This document shows, one piece after another, positions 1 through 11,284 of a stretch of 64,000 nucleotides of DNA. This stretch comes from Aselliscus stoliczkanus (lineage: Eukaryota > Chordata > Mammalia > Chiroptera > Hipposideridae): contig CM066731.1 of assembly GCA_033961575.1 (NCBI GenBank), positions 82,171,501-82,235,500 of the forward strand, written 5' to 3'. The translations under genes and the position numbers were made by a program. The stretch's first letter is position 1. Each line of letters opens with the position of its first letter. Below the pieces are notes generated by a model. That model saw only the letters and a list, made by a program, of their open reading frames with translations, was not told where the DNA came from and ran no database searches.

Positions 1-755
1 ATCTGTTCTATGTAATTAGGAGTTCCTATGTTGGGTGCATAGATGTTTATTAGGGTTATAGTACCCTTCTTTGTCTTTTATTGTAGTCATTTTATTTATT
101 TATTTATTTATTTTTTAAAGATTTTATTGGGGAATTGGCGGAGGGGAACAGCGTTGGGGAATCGGGGAAGGGGAACAGACAAGTTGCTGTCTTTTTGTTC
201 TTCAGTTTAGTTGCGGAGGATGTTGCTTCACTGTTGGTATCGTCATTGCGCTCTTCCCGGATGAAGCAGATCCGTCGCTGGCCTCTGGATGTCGCTCACC
301 TCGGCTATTGGCAGCACACGCTTGGCTGCCAGCCGCTCACGCTGGCTGCGGGCCACTCACTGTAGCCTATGGCAGCCCACTGCAGCAGGGGCTGCAGCCC
401 ACACCATTACCGGGGCTCGCACAGCCCAGCTCCAGGTGGAGCTGTTGTTAGCTGTAGAGGGCAGTGTCACTGGCCCTCATGCGGGATCCGAACCGGGGCC
501 GCTGGCATCCCAAAACCAGCGCTTAACCAATGCGCCACTCGGCCGGCCCTATTGTAGTCATTTTAAAGTCTGTTTTGTCCAAAATAAGTATTGGTACTCC
601 AGCTTTTTTTTTTCCTCATTTCCATTTGCATGAAATATCTTATTCCATCTGTAAACAGCATATACATGTGTCCTATTTTCTTATCCACTCAGCCACTCTC
701 TGTCTTTTGATAGGAGCATTTAGCCCATTCACATTTAAAATGATTATTGATAGGT
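1..755 (-). pseudogene. LINE-1 ORF2, N-terminal endonuclease part, broken and SINE-interrupted
   Basis: Minus-strand translation of about 600-755 gives LNVNGLNAPIKRQRVAEWIR, and about 570-605 gives KAGVPILISDKTDF. After skipping the SINE at 95-550, bases 1-79 continue with INIYAPNIGTPNYI-like text. All three are landmarks of the L1 apurinic-like endonuclease. Stop codons and small indels interrupt it. The reverse transcriptase part is outside the window. Confidence 0.85.
95..550 (-). mobile_element. Type-A tRNA-derived SINE, inserted in the L1
   Basis: A perfect 15-bp target-site duplication (ATTGTAGTCATTTTA, 80-94 and 551-565) flanks it. The head at the right end reads GGCCGGCCGAGTGGCGCA on the minus strand, with a box-B-like GGTTCGGATCC; the tail at the left is T/A-rich. 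The body carries 20-bp tandem units, and the plus strand has a CTCF-like GCTGTAGAGGGCAGTG at 451-466. Confidence 0.93.
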
Positions 756-827
756 GCATATGTATTGCCATTTTGTTATTTGTATTCCTGGTCTTCCTGG
801 GTTAGCTTGTTTACCCCTTTCTTTTGT

Positions 828-1679
828 TTAAAAAAGCCCATTTAACATTTCTTGCAATGCTGGCTTGGTGGTAATGAATTCCTTAAGCTTATTCTTTTCT
901 GAGAAGCTCTTTCTTTCTCCTTCAATTTTAAGTGATAGCCATGCTGGGTAGAGCAATCTTGGTTGTAGGCCTTTATTTTGTCACTTTGAATATCCCCTGC
1001 CACTCCCTTCTGGCCTGCAGAGTTTCTGTAGACAAATCAGCTGTTAGTCTAACAGGAGTTCCTTTGTATGTAACCTGCTGTCTTTCTCTTGCAGCCTCTA
1101 GGATTCTGTCTCTGTCTTTAACCTTTGCCATTTTAACTATGATGTGTCTTGGTGTGGACCTGTTTGGGTTCAGCTTGTTTGGAACCCTCTGCACTTTCTC
1201 GGTATGTATGTTGATTTCCTTCACCAGGGTAGGGAAGTTTTCAGTCATTTTTTTTCAAATACATTCTCGACCCCTTGCTTCTTCTCTTCTCATTCTGGTA
1301 TTCCTATGAGACGAAGGTGGTTGCGCTTCACCTTGTCCCATAGGGCTCTTAAACTATTTTCATTGTTTTTAATTCTTTGGTCTTTTTGTTGTGCCAACTG
1401 GGTGATTTCTGCTATTTTATCTTCCGAATCGCTGATCCGCTCCTCTGCTTCATCTACTCTACTGGTGATTCCTTTGAGTGTGTTCTTCATTTCAGTTATT
1501 GTATTCTTTAGTTCTAACTGGTTGTTTTTTATGATTTCTCTATCCTTCCCTATGTCCTCACTAAGTTTGTTAAACATTCTTATCATCAGTGTTCTAAACT
1601 GTGTCTCTGAAAGGTTGGATCCCTCTGTTTCATTTAGTTCCATTTCTAGAGGTTCCTTCAGATCTTTTACTTGTGACAT
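828..1679 (-). pseudogene. LINE-1 ORF1 (RNA-binding chaperone), frameshifted
   Basis: The first plausible ATG is at 1679 (MSQVKDLKEP...) and the stop is at 828-830 (...LQEMLNGLF). A coiled-coil heptad region is followed by an RRM-like part (KMAKVKDRDRILEAARE) and the C-terminal domain (LTADLSTETLQARREW). The frame changes at least twice, around 1250-1290 and near 973, so no full protein can be made. The family normally forms trimers that coat L1 RNA. At about 284 codons it is somewhat shorter than human ORF1p. Confidence 0.88.
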
Positions 1680-2815
1680 GTTTCTTTGTTTCTCCAATCT
1701 GGCTGTCACTCTGGGATTGCTTTGATGTATTAGATAGATCACCAGGAGAGCCTCGGCTGGATCATGCAGGCACACAGCTCTCGACCCAACACTCCCAGGA
1801 AAACTCTCAGTCTCAGCCTGTCCCAATCAGCCACTCGCAGATCAGGCTGAGCAGCCCGACAACCAATCACCAGCCTGTAAACCCTGCAAGCGGAGTGCGG
1901 AGAGCGGGACCCGAGGCAGCTTGCTCACTCCCGTGTCTCAGTGAGCAGCCTGTTGGAGCCGGAGCACGCCCACCAGGCGTTTCCCTGGCAACACAGTAGA
2001 AGCTATTCGGAGGGTGGGGATCCGAGTGAGCTCGCACTCTCCCAGGTCTCAGTGAGCAACCTGTTGGAGCCAGAGGGCACCCGCCCAGTGTTTCCCTGGC
2101 AACGCAGTATAAGCCGGGCGGAGGGTGGGGATCCAAGGCTGCAAGCGCAAGCGCGCACACACGCACTTCTGTGCCAATTCCACCAGACCAATGAGGTCTC
2201 AGACCTGATCGTCCGTGGGAAGGCCCAAGCCCGACAAAATGGCACCCTCCCTACACCACTCGCATGCAGGCTCCACACCACGGGAATAACAGTCCAAAAA
2301 CTTCCAGCCTTTGCACCAAAGGTGCTCAGTTCAGTCCGTCCCCGCAGGCTCCTGGGTCCAGCTCACACAGCCACTCCCTCCACCAGGAACCAGGTAAGTG
2401 CTCACCGGCGAGCAAGCCTGGGCGCCGGCCCCACTGATTCTCTAGCAGCTCTTAGCCTCACTGAGCTGAGCAAAGAGAGTCCTTACTCATTTACTGCCGG
2501 CTATCTTAGAACTCCTCTTCCCGGCAAAGGAACTCTGGGCTGGCGAGCTTGGTGTGCGGCCGAAGGATCTCTCCCCCAACCGGAGAAGCCTCCCCACAGC
2601 TGGGGCGTCCGTCACGGGGCTCGCTGTCTCTCATCTCCGCCGTCCTACCAGACCCGACGTGGCTTCCTCTTTAAGCTCTTCGCCTAGTGGTTCCGTTCAT
2701 CCAGTGCTCTGGGGACCTCCAGTGTTAAATGCTGTACAATTTGCTTGTAATCTTGGTGTGATCCTGGGAGGCAGTTAGTACAGTGTCTCTCTATTCTGCC
2801 ATTTTACTGGAAGTT
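1680..2815 (-). promoter_or_regulatory. LINE-1 5'UTR (internal promoter region), CpG-rich
   Basis: This GC- and CpG-rich stretch lies directly upstream of L1 ORF1 and stands out from the AT-rich surroundings. L1 5'UTRs act as internal RNA polymerase II promoters. It contains about 2.3 tandem units of 111 bp at 1900-2145. Confidence 0.75.
1900..2145 (-). repeat. Tandem 111-bp monomers inside the L1 5'UTR
   Basis: GTCTCAGTGAGCA at 1935 recurs at 2046, a period of 111 bp. GTTGGAGCC and CGTTTCCCTGGCAAC/TGTTTCCCTGGCAAC follow in both, and GGAGGGTGGGGATCC recurs after each unit. The last partial unit runs out near 2145. Confidence 0.85.
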
Positions 2816-3830
2816 TCCAGTTGGATTTCTTAATCCATCATTTGTTCATAATTTTTTTAAAAAATTAATTAATTTATTTATTTTTAATTAGCTTCAGGTG
2901 TGCAACAAAGTGCAATAGTTATACTTTTTACTCCTCAAAGTGACAACCCCTTCCCACACAGGTCCTGTAACTTTTTCACGCAGCCTTTTCAGCACTTCCA
3001 AATAGTAAATTTGTTTAACTGTTTGTCCAGTTGGTACAAATTTACAAGGAATAATCCTTCTGGTATCAAAAGAAAAGGTTAGCAACATTGTTGCACCAAG
3101 TTCACAAACTTAATTGTCAGAACTCATATAGTATATTTTAACATCACAACCATACTGCTGTTGAGAGTGATGTCTGCCAGAAACACACTTACGCTTAGAA
3201 GACAACCCATATGAGTGGGGGTGGGACACAGACTCTTTAGTCAGGTCTATGGGGAGGAGTGGAATTTAGATACCGATCTTGTATGAAGTTCCTCAGAATT
3301 CACTCAAGTCTATAATTTAGAATCATACATAAAAATTCCTGTTTTGAGAAAGACTCAAAATTACTGAAATGAAACTTCTTTCTTTCCATAATGTGAGAGC
3401 AAAGTGCTCCCATCCCACCCACACTCCAGTTTCTTCCACCTTCCCTTACAATCATTGAGAAGTTTGTTCCTCTCCTCCTCCCCTCATTCATGTTTTTGCT
3501 GGCACTGTTAAGAATAGCATAATTTGGAGATGGGTTTTTTTTTTCTCTTTCGGTCCATGTGAATGGTCTGTGGGTTTACTTCATCCCAGATGTTTTTCTT
3601 CAATCTGCGTGTTGTAAGAAATACAGAGTTATTTTTAAACATAATTTGGGAGCTTCCAAATAAAACAAATATCCTAATTGCCTGTGGGTTCCTAAGTTAC
3701 AAGTCCTTGCTTGGTGGTGGAGAGACCAGAAGACAAATGCCAACAAGGCCAACTCTAAGGACAGTGAGCCTCGGAGGCTGACCCTGTGGGCGGGCCTGTC
3801 TCCCCTTCTCTCTTCTCCACGTCTGAGGCA
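2816..3830. other. AT-rich intergenic stretch, no gene
   Basis: The first 280 bases (TTTAATTAGCTTCAGGTGTGCAA...) resemble a LINE 3'UTR relic seen in many laurasiatherian genomes, family not resolved. From about 3110 to 3830 I recognise nothing. Confidence 0.5.
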
Positions 3831-4192
3831 TGTTATGGACTAAATGTTGGTGCCCGTCCCCAATTCGTGTGTTGAATTCCTAATCCCCCATGTGACTGTA
3901 TTTGGAGATGGGGCCTCTAAGGAGGTTAATTAAGACAAACTGAGGTTATAAGATTGGGGCCCTGGTCCTATATAGACGTTCACTGTGTCTCTCCACATAC
4001 ACTCAGGGGAAAGGCCAGGACAGGACAAAGTGGCCATCTGCAAGCCAAGAAGAGAGCTCTTACCAGAAACTGAACCTTGCTGGCCCTTGGCCTTGGGCTT
4101 CCAGCCTCCAGAACTGTGAGAAAATAAATTTCTGTTGTTTAAGCCATGCAGTCTGTGAGATTTCGTTACAGCAGCTCGAGCTGATGAAGGCA
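3831..4192 (+). mobile_element. MaLR-type LTR (MLT1-like), solo
   Basis: It begins TGTTATGGACTAAATG, carries TATTTGGAGATGGGGCCT and ends with AGCCTCCAGAACTGTGAGAA, an AATAAA and TTCTGTTGTTTAAGCCA. That order is characteristic of ERVL-MaLR LTRs. No internal retroviral region is present. Confidence 0.75.
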
Positions 4193-4367
4193 GGCACCAA
4201 CCCCATGCCCTCCGGCTACCCTGTGGAGCCCTGCTTGAGTAACTCACTTCTGTCCCGAGAAACACACCATGAAGCTCTTCTGTTGAATTCTGTCAGCACC
4301 CTTTTCCCTCAGAAGCTAATCTGATAGGCTAATTCATACATTCACGGGGACCTTTAATGCCTTAAGC

Positions 4368-4475
4368 CATTAGTTCTCAGCACTGGCTGTATATTAGAAT
4401 CATCTGAAGAACTTATTAAAATACATGTTTCTAAGCCCCAGATCAAGGGTAAAGCCCTGGAAATTGGATTTCAAA
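4368..4475 (+). mobile_element. MER5-like hAT-Charlie MITE fragment
   Basis: TTAGTTCTCAGCACTGGCTG, then ATTAGAATCATCTGAAGA and a TAAGCCCCAGATC-like middle follow the MER5A consensus order. The right end is missing. Confidence 0.65.
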
Positions 4476-4484
4476 AAAATTAGT

Positions 4485-4765
4485 TTCAATTTTTTTATTA
4501 TAAAGGTAACACGTGCTCATAGTTTTTGTTGTTAATGTAAACATTAGAGCCTTCCTCCTTGCTATTCTAATCCCACTTCTCAGGAGCAAGCACTGCTAAC
4601 AGTTTTACGTGTCTCTTTTCAGAAGTTGCCCGTGTATATTTTGCCAAATTATCTATGTTTTTTTCTTATGCAAACGTCATCGAATTATCACAGTTGCTTT
4701 CTTCATTTCTAATAAATCTTGGAGAACTTTCCACATCACTACAAACTCATGCCCTCATTCTTCCT
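4485..4765 (-). mobile_element. Old L1 (L1M-like) 3'UTR fragment
   Basis: AAGGTAACACGTGCTCATAG and CACTGCTAACAGTTTTACG resemble the antisense of the old L1M 3' region (sense text: ...gttaacagtgg... to ...gagcatgtattac). Degraded. Confidence 0.45.
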
Positions 4766-6319
4766 AAGGTCTGCCGTGCATGGCGCCCTGTGGGTGGGTT
4801 TGGGGAAGGCATGCTGGAGAGATGGCCCCTCCACGGAGGGAAGCTGGGCCAGGAATGTCTAGGATGTCTTCTCACTTCAAGAACCTTGGGTCCTCTGTTG
4901 CATTTCTTCAGCATCCTTTTTGCCTAGGAGCTAGTCTGAATGATTGCCTATAAGGTAACACAGCAGCACCACAGCACCAAGACAGCACCCAAGCACAGCA
5001 ATCCCTGCAGGTAGAAAGTCTGTGAAAGCTGCAGGGAAGCGTACACTTTGGAGAAGAGCTTCAGATATATCTTGGCTTCTGAAATGTTTCGTTCATTTGT
5101 GTATGGGCTTCCGGACACACTAGGGGACTGTGAGAGGTGAGGTTCACCTGGCTTGTTCCTTAGTGGGAACAGAGGAAAAAGTGGGGACCTCTTGGGGGAC
5201 CATTTTGGGAATGAACCTAGAACTTAACATAGACAAGAAGACTGGAGTACATGTGTAATTTGATTTCTTAGGTAAACGAATAATCTAGTTTCCCACTGTG
5301 TAGGAGGTTCCCTCTGGAGTTTTGCTCTATTTTCATCATCCTTTCCCATACATCAACGTGTCAATGTGGAGAGAAAACTTCCCTCTAGTCCGGGTTCTGT
5401 CACTGCATTGGTGTGGGATGTGAGACAGATTTTTTCACCTAACTGGGCACCTGTTTCCTTATCTATGAAATGAGACAAGTGTGTTAGGTGATTCTTAAGG
5501 TCTTTTCTGGCTTTAAAATTCTAGGATCCATGACTATGACCACATACAAACCATATAGAAATTTTTTAAAAATTACAGCAGAACTGGAATACTTGGAAAA
5601 CAGGTAGAATCCATTACTCAGCTGAGTGCTTCCTATTTACACTGTCGTACCCTGACATGAGAAGCTCTTTTCCTTTCAAACCTTTCTTAAGCATGGAGAT
5701 TTAGAGCATTGCACTGGACCTTGATGGTTTGAGCTTGCTTTCTTCCAGAATTACTACCACCCTACCACTTATTTCAAGAGAAGATGATCTTATTTAATGA
5801 GTTGTAATAATAATTACGCCTTATATGTATATAAACTTTAACAGTGTACCATGAATGGTATTTTAGAAAGCAAACAGGTTTTTCAGGAAGAGATACCTGG
5901 ATTTGAGCAGCTGGGGATTTGGTTGCAAATAGAAAGTATTTCTGGTTAATGCGATCAAAAAAGGAATTTATGTGCAGAGCCGTGGTTAGGTCATAGAATC
6001 ACTGGGTAGCTGGAGGCCCTGGCTGGGGTAGGGCCCAACGGAGGTGACTTAGGAGGTGCCAACTTGTCACTTTACTTCAAGGCCATCTCATATCATTCCT
6101 AAGTGACCTTGTGCCTTCGCGTGTTTCCCTCAAGGGTCAAAGTTTTGAGCAACCAGAGACTGGGAAGACGGAATATCTTCTCTTCAGTTTGGTTTTCCTT
6201 GTGGGTGGTGGAACCCTCCTCCCACATGTCTGGACGTCCTTGCCAAATAAGAAGTGTGTCCACAATGGAACACCCACATGCAAAGGAAAAGAACCTTGCT
6301 TCTTACTTTGTATCATATA
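4766..6319. other. Intergenic DNA with one MIR
   Basis: A MIR-like stretch lies at about 5395-5530 (CTGTTTCCTTATCTATGAAATGAG). No coding signal or other recognised element is visible in the rest. Confidence 0.5.
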
Positions 6320-6400
6320 CAATCAAGTCTAAGTGGACCTAAATATAAGATTGAAAACCAAAATTTCTAGAAGAAAGCATAGAATAAGTATATCCGGATG
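6320..6400 (+). mobile_element. Short L1 ORF2 3'-region relic
   Basis: AAGTGGACCTAAATATAAG followed by TTTCTAGAAGAAAGCATAG matches the L1 segment that codes near the ORF2 C terminus (aaatggatcaaagacctaaat ... ctagaagaaaacatag). Only about 80 bp remain. Confidence 0.5.
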
Positions 6401-8055
6401 CCAAGGAGCCAAAATGACAAATGTTCACCACGTGGCTTTCCCAGCTACCACTATCGGCCAAGTGACCTCAGTAAATTGAGGGAGACAATATCCGCTTCTG
6501 GGGCAGCCGTGTGGATTCAGCGGGAATGTGTCTAAGACCTCAGCCCAGGGCCTGGTGCTGCTCCCCACCCCTCTGTGTAGGGATGCTTCCCTGATCCTAA
6601 CCTGACACTCAGGTATTCCTTGATTCCTGGGCGTGTCTGGTGTGTTCATGGCACTCCCAACCTCCAGGTGCCATTCTGCTGGGAGTGGGGGGTGGGTGTC
6701 TGAGAGGGGACACTTGGACATGTCTTGTTTTTTGCATCTTTGAAAGCTGTGAAATTCAGCTTCCCTGGGGGGTATGGATAGTTGTAAAGAGGGCCTCCCT
6801 GGCACTTGAGAAGCTTATGTGGGGGTTCTCCTGAGACCTCCACACCCTCTTAGTGGGTTCCCATGCCATCCCTTTGAGGCCAGCAGAGCTAGTCCCAGTA
6901 GGCTCATTTTCTCTCTGGAGGAAGAAACCGAGGCTAATGAACTAAAAAGGAGACTTGCTGAGGCCACCCAGCTCGGGGCCCGTGGGGCTTGTTTTCCTGA
7001 TCCTGAGCCCAGCATCCTTTCCGCCATCCACACTTTTTCCTGTGTTGGTACCTCCATTATTAGAGCACCTGGATATTCTTAGCTAACAATGGGTCACATA
7101 AATAAACACATGGCAATTTCCCCACGTTTCCGCACAGATCCACTGCAGATGGCAGAGTCCTTTCTCTGAACACACTGCATGAAAAGGCGTTTCCCAGAGT
7201 GAAACAGAACTTCAGCATTAATCACCATGGAGAGGCGGAAACTGGCTTTGCAGGGGATGGAATGTCCTTCAGGGAAGTTAGGTAGCCCAGGCTCGCCAGA
7301 CCCCTAGTGATGGAAAGTCCAGTCCCTGCTGTGCCAGGGAACAGGTGTTTGCACTCAGGACCCTGGGGAAAGCACCGTCTGCTGCATCTCCTGCAGGAAC
7401 TGGACTGAAACTGTGAGGGCTTCATTAATAGGCCAGGCTCCTGTCATGGCCCTGAAGCCCCAGCCCAGGTGGGGGAGGAGGACTGTAAGGCCAGTCTGGA
7501 ATTCTCCATGCCTTTATGGAGCCAAGGAGGAGCATCAAACATGGACCCTGGAAGGACTAGGTCAGAGGCCAACAGAGGCTGCTTTGTATGTCAGGCTGGA
7601 AGGTTGCAGTAGAATTGGGGTACAGGGGCATTGTGTCAAGAGCCAGTTGGGAAGAGGATTAACGTGAACAGCCCCTCTCCTAGGACACTTTGTACTTAGA
7701 AGCAATGACTGTTGAAGTAATTAATAGTTTAGCAACCAAGGATAGTCTTTTGGGGGTGGGGTTGGCTCCTAAAAGGGGCTGCAACAGGCAGGGTGGAGCA
7801 AAAAGGTTTATGTGGCTGAGCCCACTCTGGGGCCCCTCAAACCCCAGTGTCAAGGCTTCTCTGCCTCCAAGCCCAAGCAGCCTCCCCTCCATCATTTTTC
7901 TCTCTGCCCGAGGAGAAATCTGGCCTTCCACAAAGGCCATAAAACCCCATGGATAGGAGTACCTTAGCAAGCCTTCTTTTGTCAGCCAAAAATGGACAAG
8001 TATACATTTGTTTTAATGCTAAGAAATTATAACTCACAGTCTAGAAAGCATGTTT
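6401..8055. other. Unassigned intergenic DNA with a MIR relic
   Basis: A minus-oriented MIR core is at about 6890-6985 (GGAAGAAACCGAGGCTAATGA, then CTGAGGCCACCCAGCT). I recognise nothing else. Open frames here lack ATG-led, family-like proteins. Confidence 0.5.
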
Positions 8056-8125
8056 TAAATGAAGACAGGAGAAAGGAAGGAAGGAAAGTAGGGAGTGAGG
8101 GAAGAAGGGAGGAAGGGAGGAAAAT
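8056..8125 (+). repeat. (GGAA)n / purine-rich simple repeat
   Basis: A run of AGGAAGGAAGGAAAGTAGGG and related GGAA/GGGA units on the plus strand. Confidence 0.85.
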
Positions 8126-8305
8126 TTGCTCAATTACACAGAAAATTAATAGGGTGATATTAATTGATTTGTTTAGATGTTAACCTTTAGAAAGCAATCT
8201 GTATATGTAGAAACAGTATGTACATTTAGTAACTTCGAACACGCGTTTACCACTCATGGAAGTTGACGACTGTTTTGGCACAATGATATGCACTGGTCCC
8301 TTGCT

Positions 8306-8306
<1 letters not shown>

Positions 8307-8364
<58 letters not shown>
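8307..8364 (+). repeat. (GT)29 microsatellite
   Basis: An uninterrupted alternating GT run of 58 bases; likely polymorphic and Z-DNA-prone. Confidence 0.98.
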
Positions 8365-8365
<1 letters not shown>

Positions 8366-9109
8366 CCAGCCCCCCATCTTGTCTGATTGCCTCTCAGGCA
8401 CCAATCTCTTGAACTCCTGGTGGGTACTGGGGCTCTGATGGCTTTGTTAGCCCTCAGGGAAGTCCTCTTGGTCGACTGGGCCCAGTTTCCTTTAGCTGTC
8501 AACTCTCTTTGGCTTCTTAATTTCAACATCACTTCATCCCTTGGGATCCTGTTGGCTGGGCCCACCCCTGAAGAGAGATTCTCAGAAGCTGACCTCAGCT
8601 TCCTTCCTTCCCTCCTTCCATGTAAAATGATATGGTTTGACTGGACCAGCTCCAAATCCCTTCCTGCTCTAACTGCCCCATGAGTCTAACTAAGGTGCTG
8701 TTGAGATGTTTGGGCATAGGCCCTCCCTGAAACCATGGAGAGAGGAGCGTGGTGACTCCACATGCTGTGTCTACACTGCTTCTCTCCTGTAAGAAGTGGT
8801 GGGATGCTTTCTGGGTAAAGTTAGAAAGCCAAAGGAGCCAGACAGGGAGCCACGGAAAATAAAAGCAGGACAGCAGGCAAGTATTCAAGGACCAACTTGC
8901 CATGGGAGGGCATGCCCAGCAGACTCAGGGCTGTTTGCACAGTGGATTTGTCCTCTTGTTCTCAGGCTTACAAGCAACTCATTGTTCTCGGAAGACAGCA
9001 GCTGCTGCTGGAGAGCTTTCAGCCTTGGGTGTGACAACCTAGGGAAGCTAGTTTTTAGTATTAGGCACAGGCCTTCCTCTCACAAAGAAGGGGGAAGTCA
9101 TTCTGAGCA
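8365..9109. other. Unassigned intergenic DNA
   Basis: GC near average, no recognised repeat, no coding signal. Confidence 0.5.
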
Positions 9110-9812
9110 GGGTATCAGTTTTCCGTTGCTGCTGAAACAAATCACTACAAACTCAGCAGCTTCAAACAACACCATTTGTTATCATAGTTCTGTAGGTCAG
9201 CAGTCCAACGTGGGTCTCCAAATGGCCACAGGGTGATGTTTCTTTCTGGAGACTCTAGGGGAGGACCCATTTTCTTGTTCATGAGGTTGGCAGAACTCCG
9301 CTCCATGAGGGTGTAGGACTGGTCTGCACTTCCTTGTGGCAGTGGGCTGGGGCTGCCCTTAGCCGCTGCAGGCCTCTCTCTGTCTCCTGTGCACAGCCTC
9401 CTACATCTCAGAGCCAGCACAGGACTCCTCACGGGGCCATCTCTCTGACCTTTCTTCCATTGTTACATCTCTCCCACTGGCCACAGCTGGGAAAGGCTCT
9501 CCACTTCTTTTTTTTTTTCAATTGGGGAACAGTGTGTTTTTCCAGGACCCATCAGCTCCAAGTCAAGTGGTTGTTTCAATCTAGTTGTGGAGGGTGTGGG
9601 GATCCAACAGGCAACCTTGGTGTTACGGTTCTCCACTGTTAAGGGTTCATGTAATTAGATTGGGCCCACCTGGAAAACCCAGGATAATCTCCCCATCTCA
9701 AAGTCCTTCATCATATCTAGAAAGTTCTTTTTTTGCCATGTGAGGTAACACGCATAAATTCTGGGGATTAGGGTGTAGACATCTTTATGGGGCCAATATT
9801 CTGCCTCCCACC
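9110..9812 (-). mobile_element. LTR-type repeat (MaLR-like), antisense, split by a SINE
   Basis: It runs from TTTTCCGTTGCTGCTGAAAC through GTTCTGTAGGTCAGCAGTCC and ATTGGGCCCACCTGGAAAAC to GGGGCCAATATTCTGCCT, the order of a common mammalian LTR read backwards. The same family recurs at 24124-24752. A SINE at 9507-9629 interrupts it. Confidence 0.65.
9507..9629 (-). mobile_element. SINE fragment (type C), nested in the LTR
   Basis: T-rich tail, CAATTGGGGAACAGTGTG, CAGCTCCAAGTCAAGTGG and a truncated head. TCTCCACT duplicates at 9499-9506 and 9630-9637. Confidence 0.7.
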
Positions 9813-11284
9813 GTCAAGGTTAGGCTATAGCACTTGCTGAGCCTCCATCAGATGTTACAGTGGGACAGTGAACCTTCATCAGGTGACTCAGACCTGAGAC
9901 AGTTGTGTGCACTGCAGAAGCCAGTGCCAGCTGGGCTGTGCAAAGGGAGGCTTGAATGCCTCTCTCCCAGGGACTTCATGGTCAAACCATCCGATTCACT
10001 GAGTAATTAATGTTCACATGGCTTTGTGAAACACAATTATGTAGGCTAGCTCATAAAGCGTTTCTTTTCTTTCTTTTTTTTTTTTTTTTACAAGACCTGA
10101 CACAAATGGGACCCACTCAGCCTGCTTTTCCTGTTCTAGCTTTGCTGGGCATAGTCAGGGCCCTTCTGGAACTTCACCTCCTGCCAACTCCCCATCCCCC
10201 TTCCACCAGTGTGGTTTGGTCCCTTTTAGCCTCTGACCTATAGGCTGAATCCACAATGTCAGTGTTGACTCAAACTGAACTCCTGCTCTGCATTCACACT
10301 TGCTGCTCCCCGTGTGCAAGGCCCACCCCTTCCAGGTCCCCCAACGGCCTGGCAAGTCCTCCTCCATGCCTGTCTAACCCCCTGCTCAAAGTGCACGTGA
10401 GGACATCATCTATGACCTGCGGGAAATGCAGGATCTCAGACCTACTGAAGCTGAATCTGCTTTTTAATTCCATCCCAGGGGATCATAAGCACTTGAAAGC
10501 TTGAGCAGCACTGGGTGAGAGCCTGCTGGAGGGCTCCCCCTTCATGAAGCCTTTCCTGGTTGCCCTAGACCCAACTAAATAAGCTTGTCCCACAGCTCCC
10601 ATTATGCCCCGTTCGGACTTTTTCATACAAAGGGTGTATAACTGGATGTTTAAAGGGACTTTTCCTGTTATCTAGGAATTTCAGCAGAGGCCCCAAAGAC
10701 AGAGAACAAAATAGTTGGTGCCTTCTTGGCGCCATCCACACAAGGTGCTAAGAGACCCCCATGCTGGACAAACTCAGCGAATGTGAAACTTCCTCTATCT
10801 GCATTAGCTCTTCCCCACTTGCAGCCTATGAAAGATAGATCAGGAGGGTTTCTATGGAGACGGTTGACTGAAGGCCTGTGTTCCCAGCACCCCCAGCATC
10901 CTTCTGTGGGGGAGGGGAGACAGGTGCTTTCCCCACAGCTCAAGGAAAGTAAAAAGAGCTTCAAGAGGGAGCTTTCCTTGTACCTTTAAATGTTTGGGGA
11001 AACGCAAAGGCTGGTTCGAGAGGTCAGGGCTGCATTGGGCCACTGCTGCCCTGCCTCAGAGAACAGTGAGGCAAAGGTGCATGGTTCCCGTGGACCAGAT
11101 GTGGGTTACAAGGTGAGGAGACTGCCTGGAGCCTCCTTGGAAGGGACCCACCCAGGAGGGCTGATCTGGAGTTGGAGGAGGCAGCAGAGAGATGGACCAC
11201 TGGAAAACCAGAGGCTGAAGGGCTACTATAGTCCCCCGCCACCAACAATCACATACCCCCACCGTATACTGAAAACTGTAGTTG
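9813..11284. other. Intergenic DNA with an L2 relic
   Basis: About 10520-10640 resembles the L2 3' part (CATGAAGCCTTTCCTGGTTG). A T-rich run lies at 10066-10090. Nothing else is recognised. Confidence 0.45.

Larger units (their letters stand above)
1..2815 (-). mobile_element. LINE-1, 5' half (5'UTR, ORF1, start of ORF2), split by a SINE
   Basis: Read right to left, the segment starts near 2815 with an L1-like AAAATGGCAGAATAGAGAG, runs through a CpG-rich 5'UTR of about 1.1 kb, then ORF1, then the endonuclease end of ORF2, and leaves the window at base 1 still inside ORF2. A SINE at 95-550 interrupts ORF2. Keeping the 5'UTR makes this a rare full-length-type insertion rather than the usual 5'-truncated copy, but both reading frames are broken. 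The rest of ORF2 should lie to the left of this window. Confidence 0.9.

Noticed and set aside
1144..1725. 193-codon open frame on the plus strand
   Set aside because: It is the complementary strand of L1 ORF1; hydrophobic composition is a by-product of the antisense frame.
1900..2145. CRISPR-like or satellite array
   Set aside because: Only about 2.3 units, no spacers, and it sits inside an L1 5'UTR in a mammalian genome.
8180..8655. Thr-His and Cys-Val repeat proteins
   Set aside because: They are translations of the (GT)n microsatellite.
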